Part shown: positions 35,902-47,345 of the stretch, piece by piece
Position numbering within the stretch: position 1 is the stretch's first letter
Layout of the letters: every line of letters begins with the position of its first letter
Source of the DNA: Heloderma charlesbogerti
Taxonomy: Eukaryota; Chordata; Lepidosauria; Squamata; Helodermatidae
Direction of reading: 5' to 3'
Assembly: GCA_026122225.1 (NCBI GenBank)
Contig: JANEZZ010000399.1
Span: 2,428,001-2,492,000, forward strand
DNA length: 64,000 nucleotides
Notes under the pieces: model-generated
Told to the model about the DNA's origin: nothing
What the model saw: only the letters and a program-made list of their open reading frames with translations
Databases searched by the model: none
Made by a program: the position numbers and the translations under genes

Positions 35902-36224
35902 AAATAGGTTCATAATGGAGCTTATTTTTAATGAGAGAAGTATGAATGAACAGATGAGCCCACTCATTATTGTTATATTTTATTTTTGAGCCCATTATTT
36001 AATTATTGTTAAAATATTTTGAGTGTTTTAGTAAATAAAACAAAGGCCTCTAGCCAGAAAAAAACAAAACATAATGGTGATTACCTGATGTCATATAATT
36101 TTACAAGCTGCTGTTAACGAGCAATACCATTATTTTGTGCTGTTATGAACTTCTTCACTATCTGACTGACAGTCACATAGGATACTGGTCCATGGATCAC
36201 AGGTATAATCCTAAAGAACACAGC

Positions 36225-36460
36225 AATAAAATAATAAAAATAGCACCCAACCCAATAAACCAGCTTGAATGACAGAGGCTGTCTGAATAAAAACGTCTTT
36301 GCCTGCCAACAGAAGGGTAACACAGAAGAGGCCAACTTAGCCTCCCTCTGCAGGGAGTTCCAAAACTCAGGAGCAACCACCAAGAAAGGCCCTTTCACAC
36401 GTCCTCACCAAACATCCCTGATAGTGGTGGAACCGAGAGAAGGACCTCCCCAAATATGTT
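36225..36460 (-). mobile_element. L2 3'-terminal fragment, antisense
   Basis: The minus-strand frame gives GPFLVVAPEFWNSLQREAKL ... TFLFRQPLSF, matching the L2 C-terminal APTLWNSLPREL ... TWLFRQAF seen at 31.4-31.5 kb. Confidence 0.7.
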
Positions 36461-37023
36461 AAAACCCGGGCATGCTCGTCTGGTATAAGTATGGTGGTAT
36501 GTGATTATATATATGGAGGTAGACATATGATCACTTCAGAATTGTTTTATATCTATCAATTTATCCATTGAGGTGGTTAACTCTTTTAATAAACCCAGTA
36601 GTTCTTCTAGACCAAGCTCCTTGTCTGTTTGCATATCTGTCTCTCTGTATGACTGTTTCCAACGGCAAGGGATTTGGAGCCTGTACTCCAAAGCAAGGAT
36701 AGCCAGTTTCTTTTTTCTTTCACACTTTGCCATGTGGCCTTAAATAATTAATAGAAGGATTCTGTAGAGCACCAAACAAAGGAGAAAGTTTGGGTTCCTT
36801 TTAAAACCAAACTATCCTGATTTGGGATCTGAGAGTCAAGATGCAAATCTATACTTTAGTAATGACTTTTAAATAAAGCTTAGGATTCTTAGCCTAAATT
36901 ATCAGTTAAATAGCAATTGAACTAAGTTTACAAATATTTAAACTATTTGTAGTTTTGTCTCCTTCACAAATAATTTATAGCCCTATGTTAATTAATTTTT
37001 TTTAAAAAAATTCATCTTCATAG

Positions 37024-37174
37024 GTTTTAACTAAAGAATTTTATAATCTGCAAGCACTGAGTGAGAAACAGATTTCAGAACTTCAGGCACACAATTCTGA
37101 GTACCAGGCAAGGCTTGACACGTACGAAAAACTGGAAAAAGAACTTGATGAGATAATAATGCAAACTGCAGAAC
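37024..37174 (+). CDS. PIBF1: PIBF1 coding exon 2 of 6 in window
   Basis: The next PIBF1 exon, after a 3.0-kb intron. The acceptor is CATAG preceded by a T-rich tract, and the donor is a consensus GTAAGT. It carries 50 codons plus one base (phase 1 exit). The peptide runs [42 protein letters not shown], which is continuous coiled coil with Leu/Ile at heptad spacing and no stop codon. It joins the previous exon in phase 0, giving KLE-VLTKEF exactly as in human PIBF1. Differences from human are conservative (for example Asn for Ser, Thr for Ile). This looks like a functional host exon, not a pseudogene copy: no frameshifts are present and both splice sites are intact. Confidence 0.96.
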
Positions 37175-38038
37175 GTAAGTCCTTCTAAATTGCCCTGTTT
37201 TTCTTGTGGCACTGTGCTGGAATATATTTAAAATCTGATAGCTGTTAATGAAATTTGGAACATTTTAAATTCCAGGAATTTTGAGTATATATTCAAAGCG
37301 TAACAGTATAATATAAATTAACGTAACATATGTATTTTATTATGCCTTAATTGGCAGTCAGAATATCCATTGCATGTTGATTATTTGCTTAAATTACTCT
37401 GTATTAAATACTTTTTACTGGCTGTGATTCCCAGGACATGCGTGTCAGATCTATCTGCAGATGTTTTTTGGTTTGTTTTTTGCCTCCATCATATTTGCTT
37501 GGCAGAATTGTCATGGAGGCTGTTGAAGTGAAAAACAATGAAAGTCCCCGAGTTGCACATACCTTAATTGGCCATGAACAAGCAAGGGTGAACTATGACA
37601 GAAAGAAGTTTCTACTAAAGGATTTCCCCTACTGAAAACATGAACAGCTGTTGTAGAGGGCAAAGTGTCTACATCCAAGACTGGGGCATGTGCATGATGT
37701 TACTCCATGGAGCATGCATCCCCAGACAAATAGTGCAGAAAGATATAACTATAGGGAGGAGGGTACACCAGTTTCTGTCCAGGCAGCCATCTTGTTCTCC
37801 TGCCTGCCAGCTGGTGATCAGCACTGTTGGAGCTCTGAAGCTTTGATAGTTTGTTTTGGGGAAGGGGAGATGGGATCCTTCAGTTCAGAAGCTACTGTTG
37901 AGCATCTCTGGATAGCATGTGGGTGCATTTTCTGCTCTATTCCAGAGGGCCTGAGCAGGTTATAAGAAATGTAAACATATGCAGCAATAACCAAAGTAAG
38001 GTTAGACAAGTTGTGAGCTCGTCACCCTTTCCCACCTG

Positions 38039-38068
38039 TATACACACACACACACACACACACACACC
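38039..38068. repeat. (CA)n microsatellite
   Basis: An uninterrupted run of about 14 AC dinucleotides following GTATAC. Confidence 0.9.
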
Positions 38069-38179
38069 TGCTCCATGCCTTGCTTAGAGCTCTCTCTCTC
38101 TGGTTGCAGTCCAGACACAACATAGCAGACCCAATCAGGGACAGATATACCTCAGATGAAGATGGGACATGCAACAGGA

Positions 38180-38500
38180 CCTCTCTGGATGAACTTAAAG
38201 GCAGGCTCTTATGGGGGAAAGCACTCTCTTAGGTATTATTGCCAATTTGGGGCTGTAAAGGTTAGAACGAGCACTTTGAATTGAACTAGAAATGTATTAG
38301 TAGCCACTCCAGTTGAATCAACAAAGTTTTCATGGGATCCATAAAGTAAGCCCCACTCAACAAACATGCTGCAGCTTTTTGCACTAGCTGAAGTTCCTGG
38401 ATGCTCAAAGGCAGCCTCAGAAACAGCACATTACAGTAGTCTAGTCTTGAGGCAACTAACTGCATAAGCCTATGCATGTTTATCTAGAAAAGGTCCAGCA
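38180..38500 (-). mobile_element. L2 fragment, antisense
   Basis: Minus-strand translation QLVASRLDYCNVLFLRLPLS then LQLVQKAAACLLSGAY matches the L2 C-terminal region SSRLDYCNALYMGLP ... LQLVQNAAAHLIKG at 31.0-31.2 kb. Confidence 0.75.
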
Positions 38501-38756
38501 TTCCCCTGGCTGTCTGTCTAAACATACATAGGATTGCGCCCTAAAGCACTGTGACTAGATCTGTCATCTTGAGGAACAAATGCAGTTGATGCACTAGCAC
38601 ATGCACACACACGTATCCTTCGCTTTTCTTCAGGGAAGTCTCCTTCCAGTCTCTGTTATTCATATTGCTAATAGCAGTTTCCCTCTTCAGAGTTGGACTC
38701 GCATGCTTTATACAGTGACAGCATGGTAAAATTTTGTCTGGACATAGGGAAGAGAA

Positions 38757-38890
38757 TAGGATCATAAGAAGCTGCCGTAAGCCAAATCGGACCATTGGTC
38801 CATCCAGCTCAGTATTGTATACTATGGAAGCTCTCCCACATTTTGGGTGTGTGCTCTACTACTGAACCACAGCCCTTCCTTAACAGTGAC
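38757..38890. repeat. Squamate interspersed repeat, truncated
   Basis: ATAAGAAGCTGCCGTAAGCC, GGACCATTGGTCCATCCAGC and TCAGTATTGTATACTATGG are the opening words of a common reptile repeat. The remainder is decayed. The class is not certain. Confidence 0.5.
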
Positions 38891-40424
38891 ATAGCTTGGA
38901 TTTCAAACAAGCAATGAAAACTTGTTTTGATCACAGCAACCTTTTAGATAGCCAGCGGCTTAGCATGAAGGGATCTGCACACTTGGACCTAAGAAATCTA
39001 GATTAGGATTCCTACTTAGCTATGACCTCACTGAGTGGTTATGGCAAAATCACTTGGCTGGATTCTGTCCTCATTTATAAAATGGACAATGAATTGCTGT
39101 TTATCAGGGTGGCTGTTTGCATGCATGTATAAAATAGCTGTCTTTCTGAGAGGGAGGACTCATTAATTATTTCAGGCTTTCTATTTATTGTCCATACTCT
39201 GTGAAATCAGTCTCTGCCAAACTTGGTATTTGTGTTGATATTATCATACTGCACATTTCATTAAAGTGTGTGTCTGTGTGCAGGTGAACAACTCTTATTA
39301 TAATACTAATAGATATTTACCATGCTGAGAATATTCAGAAATATTACTTCAGTTTGTTTAGTATCCATGCTGTTAGCTTTTGTTGTCAAAAAGCTTATTG
39401 AAATACACTGTATTTGTTTTTATAGTGTTCCCTAGAGCTTGTAGAATGATATTGTGTGTGTGCGTGTACACACATATACACACACAGAGAGCATTCAAAT
39501 TGAGAGGCTGTTGCCAAAAATATTTTGTCCTGTACATTTTGTGCTCATAATTATTATTCTTACCGTGTATAATTATGCTGTTGCATATGCTGCCAGGAAA
39601 AAAGAACACTGACTTCCAGGGCTAAATAGTGCTTGTGTGCTCCTTTATATCATAGAATGGGAGGCAGATGGGGAGAGAGTGATTATTTATGTATTTCACA
39701 AATGAATAGCTCTTTAAAGGGGAGCAATGCTAATGGCACACTGATATTTCTGTGAGACATGTAAACTTTCCACCTAATTGTTTTTATCATTTACACACGA
39801 CTGCAAAGGGCGTGATGTTGCTCACTCCTTCTGGAGAGCAGGGTGTAGAAGCTCCATGTGTGAAATCAGGTTGGGCTGGCCTACTCTCCTGTGCTTCCAC
39901 ATCTCTCTTTCCACCTGAACTTGACTTTGAAGGCCAGCTGCACAGATAGGATTTCCTCACCACATGTTCCAGACATCTGTTTCTCAGACTCCACTCCTTC
40001 CATTGAAGCCAGAGGCCAAGACTCTGTTACGCAGAGTGTGTATCCTTGCCCCAGTTAACAGTAGCCAAGGCACAAGGCATCTAGGTCTCTAGATACCCCA
40101 AGAATAGGGGCAGAAGGCCATGGATTGCTGTCCCGTAGCCTGATGCATTGCTTCATGCTTGGTGAAGCCCTCCATTTCTTTGATGTAAGCCTGAAAGAGC
40201 TTCAAAGATCTGTGAAATCTGAGCATTTTCCAATCAGTACAAATTTGCTAAATGGGTTTTCAGTCAATCCGTATTTTTATTTTATTTGTATATATATGTG
40301 TATGTATGTATGTATAAATATGGATGATAATCCTGAGGAAAAAACAAATTGCCATATATCGTGTATATGTAAAAGTTTCTATTATTGTACAGTATATAAT
40401 TAGTATTAGTGTACTAATATAAAG

Positions 40425-40500
40425 AGTGATTGTGATGCAGTGGTTAGAACTGGTGAGACCCAGGTTCAGATCCCCACTAAGCCATCATGGGTGTCCACAG
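40425..40500 (+). mobile_element. Sauria-type SINE fragment (tRNA-like head)
   Basis: TGATGCAGTGGTTAGAACTG (A-box region) followed by GACCCAGGTTCAGATCCCC (B-box-like) matches the head of the complete SINE at 57.2 kb. The body is missing after about 75 bases. Confidence 0.65.
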
Positions 40501-41432
40501 TAATTTTGTGTGTGTGTGTGTCAAAATATATACATACAAATATATACATACAAAATATGCACGTAGAAATCTAAATACATAAAACAAGTGTTTCATATTG
40601 GAAAAAAAATTATTTCTTCAAGTTGTTTTGATATTCTCTCTTCACTGGTTTGAGCTGGAAGGGAGCAACTAGATTGTTTTGACTCAGGTTTGGGAGCAGG
40701 CAGATGGTAGTTTTGGTTGGAAATCCAAACAGAAAGTGACCAGAAGAGGGGTGTTCATGTGTGTGTGTGGCAGTAAAATCTACTGCAGCATTTTAACATT
40801 TAGCTTTTAAGCACTGTTTAACAACTGGAAGGCTCAAACTAAACATGTGTGTTTCAAGGTTGGTTGGTTTTAAAGAAATGTAGGCTGCAAAGTTGATTTC
40901 TGCAGTGGACTGGGGAATGGGTGATCTAAGACTTTCCCTTGAAGCAGCTTTTGCAAGTGAGATCCCCCATCTGCAAGAGTCCCCCTATTCTCCCTCTCCT
41001 GCCCCATGAATGGGAAAGCAATTAATCATTCACTCTCTCCCCCAGCACTGATGCTACAGTCAACTTCTCAGACTCTTAGGATGGCCAGATGCAAAAAAGA
41101 ATAGGGCTCCTGCACCTTTAATAGTTGTATAGAAGACAGCTTGCATGACAAGCTACACCTGCTGAAATTCCCTCTTCTATACAGTTATTAAAGGTGCAAG
41201 AGCCCTGTCTGGCCCCCCTTCAGAAACTTCTCCTCAACTTCATTGCCCTTTTTTAAAAAAAAACATTCCAGGGGAATGTATAATAACAATAGATTACATT
41301 GCAGGGTTTGTCATGCAGGTTTGTCTCTCAGCCACAACCCTGCCACCCCCTGCAATATGGGTATAGCAGTGGTGGACTTTATTTGCAATGGCAAGGTAAT
41401 TTGAAAACTGTTTGCATATGCAAGGGAGGAGG

Positions 41433-41503
41433 AGCATTTATTTATTTAAATTTATTTATTTATTTATTTAAATTTATTTATTTGTTTATTTATTTATTAA
41501 ATG
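41433..41503. repeat. TTTA-rich low-complexity tract
   Basis: Imperfect TTTA/TTTAAA repeats, possibly the tail of an older antisense element. Confidence 0.7.
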
Positions 41504-41564
41504 AGATCCAAATTAAATAGATCATGAACTCCTGTCTTTTTTGCTACCCTGTTTTGGGTTGGAT

Positions 41565-42023
41565 TTTGTTGTTGTTGTTCAGTCGTTAAGTCGTGTCCGA
41601 CTCTTCATGACCCCATGGACCATAGCACGCCAGGCCTTCCTGTCCTCCGCTCTCTCCCAGAGTGTGCTCAAGTTCATATTCACTGCACCGGTGATGCTAT
41701 CTAGCCATCGTATCCTCTGCCGTCCCCTTCTCCTTTTGCCTTCAATCTTTCCCAGCATCAGGGTCTTTTCCAGAGAGTTTTCTCTTCACATTAGGTGGCC
41801 AAAATATTTGAGCTTCAGCTTCAGTATCTGTCCTTCCAATGAGCACTCAGGGTTGATTTCCTTTAGGATGGACTGATCTGACCTCCTTGCAGTCCAGGGG
41901 ACTCGTAAGAGTCTTCTCCAGCACCACAGTTCGAAAGCATCAATTCTTGGGCGCTCAGCCTTCCTCATAGTCCAGCTCTCACAGCCATACGTTACTACTC
42001 TGCCGTCTCCTTCTCCTTTTGTC
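41565..42023 (-). mobile_element. BovB LINE, copy 4, short 3' fragment with complex 5' end
   Basis: The (CAA)n tail (GTT repeats near 41567) is followed by about 430 bases of BovB 3' end, breaking off after CATACGTTACTACT (about 41998). The next 25 bases (TCTGCCGTCTCCTTCTCCTT...) are a second copy of a BovB segment that also occurs in its proper place at about 41714-41740. The perfect 12-base repeat TTTGGGTTGGAT flanks the whole unit (41553-41564 and 42024-42035), so the displaced segment arrived in the same insertion. Coding remains: RPRIDAFELWCWRRLLRVPW. Confidence 0.93.
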
Positions 42024-42117
42024 TTTGGGTTGGATATGGAACTACAAAATAATGGCTACACTAAAATTCTGGATTTCTCCATATTTTCATGGGCAGCAAT
42101 GTTTTTTCTACCAGGAA

Positions 42118-42300
42118 AGACCAAAAAAATGTACATGGCCTGCTTTAGGGTTATACGAGGGATGTTTAACCCTCGTATAACCCCCACCACCCAGGTTTGC
42201 GTGACACAACAAGCTGTGGCCATGCGGCGAATATTCAATCCCACCCTGAATGTGCTGCAACTATTTTTATTGTGCGAACTGGGTCATTATCTCTCAGCCC
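42118..42300. repeat. Foldback element family A with perfect 14-base hairpin
   Basis: GGGTTATACGAGGG at 42148-42161 and its exact reverse complement at 42170-42183, with an 8-base loop. It is followed by CCAGGTTTGCGTGACACAAC and CGAATATTCAATCC, words shared with the 17.9 and 60.1-60.3 kb copies. Confidence 0.65.
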
Positions 42301-42774
42301 AACTTGTTATAAGGATAAAAGCAGGTAAAGGAGAACACTCTACACTACCTGAACTCCTTGGAGGAAGATTGGGGTATCATCTGTTTAACTTTGTTATAGA
42401 TTAATTTTTATGGATTTTAATTATTAATTTAACACGTATAAATTGCCTAAAATGTTCTAAACATTATACAGATATTGAAAGATAAGACATTCCTTCCCCT
42501 CAGGCTCACAATCTAACATCATAACACAGAGGAAAGGGGAGCAACCACTGGAGCAGCAGGTCCTTCTCTAGCCAGTTCGCGGGGCCAGCTTGATCTCACT
42601 TGTAATACGTGCTCTTTCTGGCAGGGAAGGGCAAAGCACGCTCCCTGGAGCTGCTCCTTCGCTGGCTGACATATGGACCAGGTTGGTCTGCTCCTGCCAT
42701 GATGTTCTTCCTGGGAGGCAGGAGGTGTAGCCTCCTAGTTGCCCTTGGTCCCCTGGACAAGGATGAGAACAGAG

Positions 42775-43064
42775 CAGGGCCAAGCCTATCATTAGGGAAA
42801 GTGAGGCAGCTTCCTCAAGCATCAGATGCTGAGGGGTGGGGAGTGGTAGCAGGGTGTTGGAGGACAGAGCTATGTGTGCCATGCAGCCTGCCTTGTACCT
42901 CCTAAGCTAGCCTGCTGCCCTCAGCTGCATTGAAGGATGATGTCCTGTCACCAGTGTTGAAATAAGATTCAACTGTCAGTCCAGTCAATTCCTCTACATG
43001 GAATGGGGGGAGGCACCATCTTGTCCTTTGCCTCAGGCAGCAAAATGCCTTGGGCCAGCCCTGA
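42775..43064. mobile_element. hAT-like non-autonomous element
   Basis: The left end CAGGGCCAAGCCTATCATTA then GTGAGGCAGCTTCCTCA, and the right end TTTGCCTCAGGCAGCAAAAT then GCCTTGGGCCAGCCCTG, are inverted partners. I recall this word set from reptile and mammal-like hAT MITEs. No duplication of 8 bases is retained. Confidence 0.55.
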
Positions 43065-43089
43065 CCTTCCATGCTGCAGTCCCAGGGCT

Positions 43090-43230
43090 GTCAGTTGGAG
43101 CCGCGTATTCTTTTGACAATGTTTGATTATTGTATCTTTGCTATGATTATTTATTGTACACTGTCCTGAAACCCAAAACTGATCAAGGGCAGTATAAACA
43201 TGTTTTAAATTTAAAACTGCAGTAAATAAA
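43090..43230 (+). mobile_element. L2-type 3'-end scrap
   Basis: TATTTATTGTACACTGTCCTGAAACCC ... GGGCAGTATAAAC is like the 3' non-coding end of L2/CR1 elements. Short and decayed. Confidence 0.4.
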
Positions 43231-43655
43231 TGAGCTATCATCATCTGTACAGAGACTTCCCACATATTATTTCAAGTAAACTGACTGAATATACACCAAG
43301 GCTTAATTTGTCACCATAATTATTTCCATGTTATTTACTCCCTAACCCTTACTTCTTGTACAAGACCAGCTGTTGTTGCTGGTTTGGCCCTTTGCATACT
43401 CTTCAGCCTTCCTTTCTATCAATCATTTAGTTTAAATATTTGAAAAGGAAAGAGTCTCATGAAGAAACGAAAATTAACTAAAGTGACCATTGGAATGAAG
43501 ACATTCCATTGATGTAAAAATGAAATATTGTGGTTTATACTATCTTATGATGTTATTTATGCCATATATAAGTATAAAATTGACTGAATTGTTCAGAGGT
43601 ATCAGTCCTCTTTTTTCTAGATGTTCTTCTGAAGGTCTGTTTCATACTTTTATAG

Positions 43656-43746
43656 TAGAAAACGAAGATGAAGCAGAAAGAGTTCTGTTCTCCTATGGAT
43701 ATGGTGCAAACGTTCCTACAACAGCCAAAAGGCGATTGAAGCAAAG
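43656..43746 (+). CDS. PIBF1: PIBF1 coding exon 3 of 6 in window
   Basis: A short 91-base exon after a 6.5-kb intron. The acceptor is CTTTTATAG; using this AG, not the next one 3 bases downstream, gives Leu-Glu-Asn-Glu-Asp, matching human Ile-Glu-Asn-Glu-Asp. The downstream AG would give Gln-Asn and lose the conserved Glu. The peptide [20 protein letters not shown] then TTAKRRLKQ is the most distinctive, non-heptad segment of PIBF1 and makes the identification secure. The exit is in phase 2, with AG completed to Ser by the next exon. The donor GTAAAA is weaker than consensus. The intron that follows is the longest in the window (12.2 kb) and holds many repeats. Confidence 0.97.
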
Positions 43747-44369
43747 GTAAAATCCATGTCAGCTTGCAAATGTGTTTCCTGTGTCGTTTTTCTTCCAGTC
43801 ACAAAGTTTGTGTGTGACAGGGAGATCTGTGAAAATCCATTCTGCAGACAATTGCTAATTGATTGTGGCTCCCCTGGTACTGGGTGTCTGGGCTTGCTTA
43901 CTAGAATCATCTTGAAGCTTCTCTTCATTCTTCAGGCACCTCTAGCATTGTCCCCTTTGCTTGCTTCTGCTTGCTGTTTGTCATACTCTGTGATCTGGAT
44001 AATGTGGGTTAATTTAAGGAAAGGGGGAGTTGATGTTTGGAGGGTCTTACCACGGAGGGAGGAATCTGACTCGATAAACTTATGACTCTTTACAACCCCA
44101 TTATTCTATATATATGAGCAAGAGCTAATGGACTTTTCATAATCCTCATAATTGCACTGCTACCTTTATAGCATACGTTTTGCTTAAAAATCATTTAAAA
44201 TATTGAAAATAACTTGAGTTGATGCATTAATTCTTACTTTTAACTCCCCCACCCCCCAACTCATAGTAAGTGATATGTGTGTGGGAGTATCTTTTTAAGT
44301 TAACATGTCATTTGTGTGTGTTTGATTGTTTTAATGTAAAAACATTAAATTGTAGAGTGCCTTCTGTTC

Positions 44370-44640
44370 ACTATACAGTCAGCCATGCCCTCCTCCACAA
44401 TACTCCATTCTGTCTCCCCTCCCCGCACTCCCATTTTCCATTTCTCCCCCTGCCCCAACACTCAGTCAGCATTCTGTGGTCACTGAGCTCGGTCTTCATG
44501 GGCTGTTTTGGGGGTTCTCCCCTTTAGGGTCTTTTTTCCCCTCAAGATTTCTTGTACTTCTGCGAACCCTGAGGTTTCCACAATCTTGCTGATCCTCCTG
44601 CGTATGGATAGTGCAGTTTTAGCTACATAAACCCTAACCT
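44370..44640 (+). repeat. Unnamed repeat, family C copy 2
   Basis: CAGCATTCTGTGGTCACTGA, GGGCTGTTTTGGGGGTTCTC, CCTCAAGATTTCTTGTACTT, CTGCGAACCCTGAGGTTTCC and TAGCTACATAA follow the same order as copy 1 at 34.5 kb. Confidence 0.6.
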
Positions 44641-45169
44641 GAAAAGAGAGGGAAGGATACAAGTTTGTAGCTTTCAAATAAAATGTATTTCTGAGGATCC
44701 AACCAGATGTGAGAGTGTCCATAACTGGATCTCCATTTATGTTTTAAAGTTCAGTTATGGATACTGGAGGGAGGGATCTAATTGGAGCCATGGCACTGAG
44801 GGAGAGGGTATTGTCCAGACGTAAATGGCCACTTCCAAATTTTGGGGGAGGGAGTGATTTTCATTGGGAAAATGGTGTGTGGGATGGAGAAGCTTTAAAA
44901 ACCCTCCCCCAGCAGTTGATCTACACACACACCCTTGTGGCTGCAATTTTTTAAAACAGTGGAAGAGCCAATCATGGATTGTCCCATCTTGTTCTCACTG
45001 AAGCATTGTTATTAGACACAATTTTATAGAAATCTTATATGTAACAAGACAGAATATCTTATAGCAGCTGTTCCCTCAATTTGGATTTTCTGTGATAAAT
45101 GGTGGTAAGCTTTCTTCATTGTGACCAATGCGAAACATTACCCTATATGCTAATAGTAAGCTCATTTCC

Positions 45170-45330
45170 TGAGTGCCAGTCTTTACATAGCCAGTACAAA
45201 ACCATCCATGCACTTGGGGAAATCCCAAAGTCTGCAGAAGTACAAAAAAATCTTCAAGGGAAAAACTTTAAAGGGAGAGTGGGGAGATCAAAAACAGCCC
45301 GATGAGGAATGAGCATGCTCAGTGAGTAGG
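45170..45330 (-). repeat. Unnamed repeat, family C copy 3, inverted
   Basis: GGGGAAATCCCAAAGTCTGC, AGAAGTACAAAAAAATCTTC, AAAACAGCCCGATGAGG and GAGCATGCTCAGTGAG are the reverse complement of the family C word order. It is about 0.6 kb from copy 2 in opposite orientation. Confidence 0.6.
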
Positions 45331-45489
45331 CCAGGAATGCTACCTGAATGTTTTTGCAAGGGATACAATTGAGTAGGAGGGGGAATAAAATGGGTCCTAG
45401 AAGAGGGCATGGCTGGAACCCTGAACAGGAGTACTCCACAGTCCAACATTTTGTTGCCGGTCCCACTTGTGCTTGTTGTACTATTAGTA

Positions 45490-45880
45490 TTATTTTAAGC
45501 TGTTCTTTATCTAAAAATATCGAGGTGTACAAAACAGGACCCCAAAATGATCATGTAATCCTAAAATAAAATAAAAAACAAATCAGAATACAATTACAAA
45601 ACTATTTAAACGGCAGTAAAATATAAAAGGAGAAACTAACCAGCTAAAATGACCAGGCAAAGAAAAATGTTTTAACTTGGTTCCTCAGCACCAATCACAC
45701 TTCCATAGGGAGGAAGTTCCACAAGTGGTGTGCCATAACAGAGACAGGTCTTGCCCTTGTTAACGCATGGAAGGTACTTTGAGCAGAGTCTCTCCAGCAG
45801 ATCTTAAGAAATTGGCAGGCTGGTATAGGGAAAGGTGCTCTTTGGGGTATTTCAGTCCCAAGCTGTTAAGGGCTATACTA
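45490..45880 (-). mobile_element. L2 3' fragment, antisense
   Basis: TTTAAGCTGTTCTTTATC, then an A-rich stretch, then AGGGAGGAAGTTCCACAAG and GAGACAGGTCTTGCCC resemble the L2 C-terminal/3' region read backwards. Only weakly coding. Confidence 0.5.
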
Positions 45881-46534
45881 TACTGCTAAATGTAAAAAAT
45901 GTATGAACTTATTACTTTCAAATAACAAACACAATATTATTTAGTAGGTTTGGAGATTTTGTTCACCTCATAATGTGGCCAAAGTTTAATTGTCTACATT
46001 TTCCATCTGGAATGAAGCTGGTAACTTTTTTATTCTGTCTTGTAAAGCATTTTTGGACATAATTTCTAACAGTTATAGCTTTTCCTATACACTATATCTC
46101 AATATTTTCTCTATTAGGTTTCACATCCTGAATACACCTGATATGAAATACTTCAGCACTATCCAGTAATATCTTCATTTTCCACAAAATAAGAACCATT
46201 TACCATTGCTGGTAATGGTAAGAGCTGGTAAGAGTTACCATGCTGGTAACTCTTCAGTGTTCCTATCCATATTAGAATTTGCTCCCCCTACCCCCAGCAT
46301 CTGCCTTACTTTTACTTCTACACTTGCAGCAAGTTTTTCCTAGTAGAGCTGTTTCCATTAGTGGAAAATCAAATAAGTTTGAAACAATGTACTTTTCCAG
46401 ATGGCGAGTTGTAGTGTAGACAATCTGCTGTTATTATCAATATTTGAGGTGGTGCACTCCACATTCCCGCAGCACCGTCTGAGGCTAGTGTATCCAGTTG
46501 TGAGCAATCATATTTTCCTTGCACTGAAATTACA

Positions 46535-46640
46535 GTATTTATTTATTTATTTATTAGATTTATTAGCCATCCATCTGGCCGACCGGCCGGCCACTCTAGG
46601 CGGTGTACAATACTAATAACAAATACCTAGGTGACCTCAG
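46535..46640 (-). mobile_element. L2 3' end, antisense
   Basis: TATTTATTTATTTATTAG, CATCCATCTGGCCGACC and GGCCACTCTAGGCGGTGTAC are the reverse complement of the 3' end of the L2 at 31.6 kb. Confidence 0.75.
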
Positions 46641-46689
46641 TGGCTCAGAGCACCCATTACCAGCTTTGGCTGGTACACCAACTATGCCC

Positions 46690-47345
46690 ATTCCTGATTA
46701 GACATAGCCTAGCCACTGTGATCCATGGACTTGGTAGCCTCATGGTTAGACTACTGTAATGTGCTCTGTGTGGGTTTGCCCTTGCATCTTGTTTGGAAGC
46801 TTCAGCTAGTGCAGAACTCAGAAGCTAGGATGCTCAGTGGAGCACCTGGATATACACATATTCCACCTATGATAAAAGAACTGCACTGCCTGCCTATTAG
46901 CTACCAAGCCATGCTCAAGGTTTTGCTCTTGACATTCAAAGTCCTAAATGATTCAGGACCAGGATACTTAGCTCACTGTCTTCCCATATGTCTAAGCAGT
47001 CAATCTCTGAGATCTTCTGAGGAAGCCTTACTGGTTCTTGCGTAGCCAATGGAATGTCACCGGCTAGTGGTGGATAAACAGACCTTCTCAGTGGTGGCAT
47101 CCATGCTTTGGAATACTCTCCCACATGTAATTTGAGAGGCAAAAATGGTGACAAATTTTAAATGCCTCTTGAAAACACACCTATTCGCCTTTCCCTGACC
47201 AATGAGACTCTGTTACCATCCAATTTTATTGTTACGATGATATAACATTTTTAAATGTTCTTAATTGTTCTTAATTATTTATTTATTATTTTTATCTTGT
47301 TTCTGTATTTTAATGTAAACAACTCGGGGATTTTAATATATTAAG
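46690..47345 (+). mobile_element. L2 3' half, sense, decayed
   Basis: Translation VASWLDYCNVLCVGLPLHLV, WKLQLVQNSEARMLSGAPGY and ELHCLPISYQAMLKVLLLTF matches the L2 C-terminal region at 31.0-31.3 kb. It lies immediately after an antisense L2 end, so at least two insertions meet here. Confidence 0.78.

Larger units (their letters stand above)
34010..37023 (+). other. PIBF1: PIBF1 intron (3.0 kb)
   Basis: Bounded by GTAAGA and a T-rich tract ending TAG. It holds a copy of an unnamed repeat (34505-34760), a family-B element (34929-35038), a hAT-like MITE (35768-35901) and an antisense L2 3' fragment (36225-36460). No other gene is seen. Confidence 0.9.
37175..43655 (+). other. PIBF1: PIBF1 intron (6.5 kb)
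   Basis: Starts GTAAGT and ends TTTTATAG. It includes an L2 fragment, a (CA)n run, a reptile repeat at 38.76 kb, a SINE scrap at 40.43 kb, BovB copy 4, a foldback copy at 42.1 kb and a hAT-like element at 42.8-43.1 kb. Between 38900 and 40420 I see no identifiable content beyond short CA/TA tracts. Confidence 0.9.

Noticed and set aside
42030..42404. 124-codon open frame as a gene
   Set aside because: It spans a foldback element copy and its flank, and has no motif or splice support.
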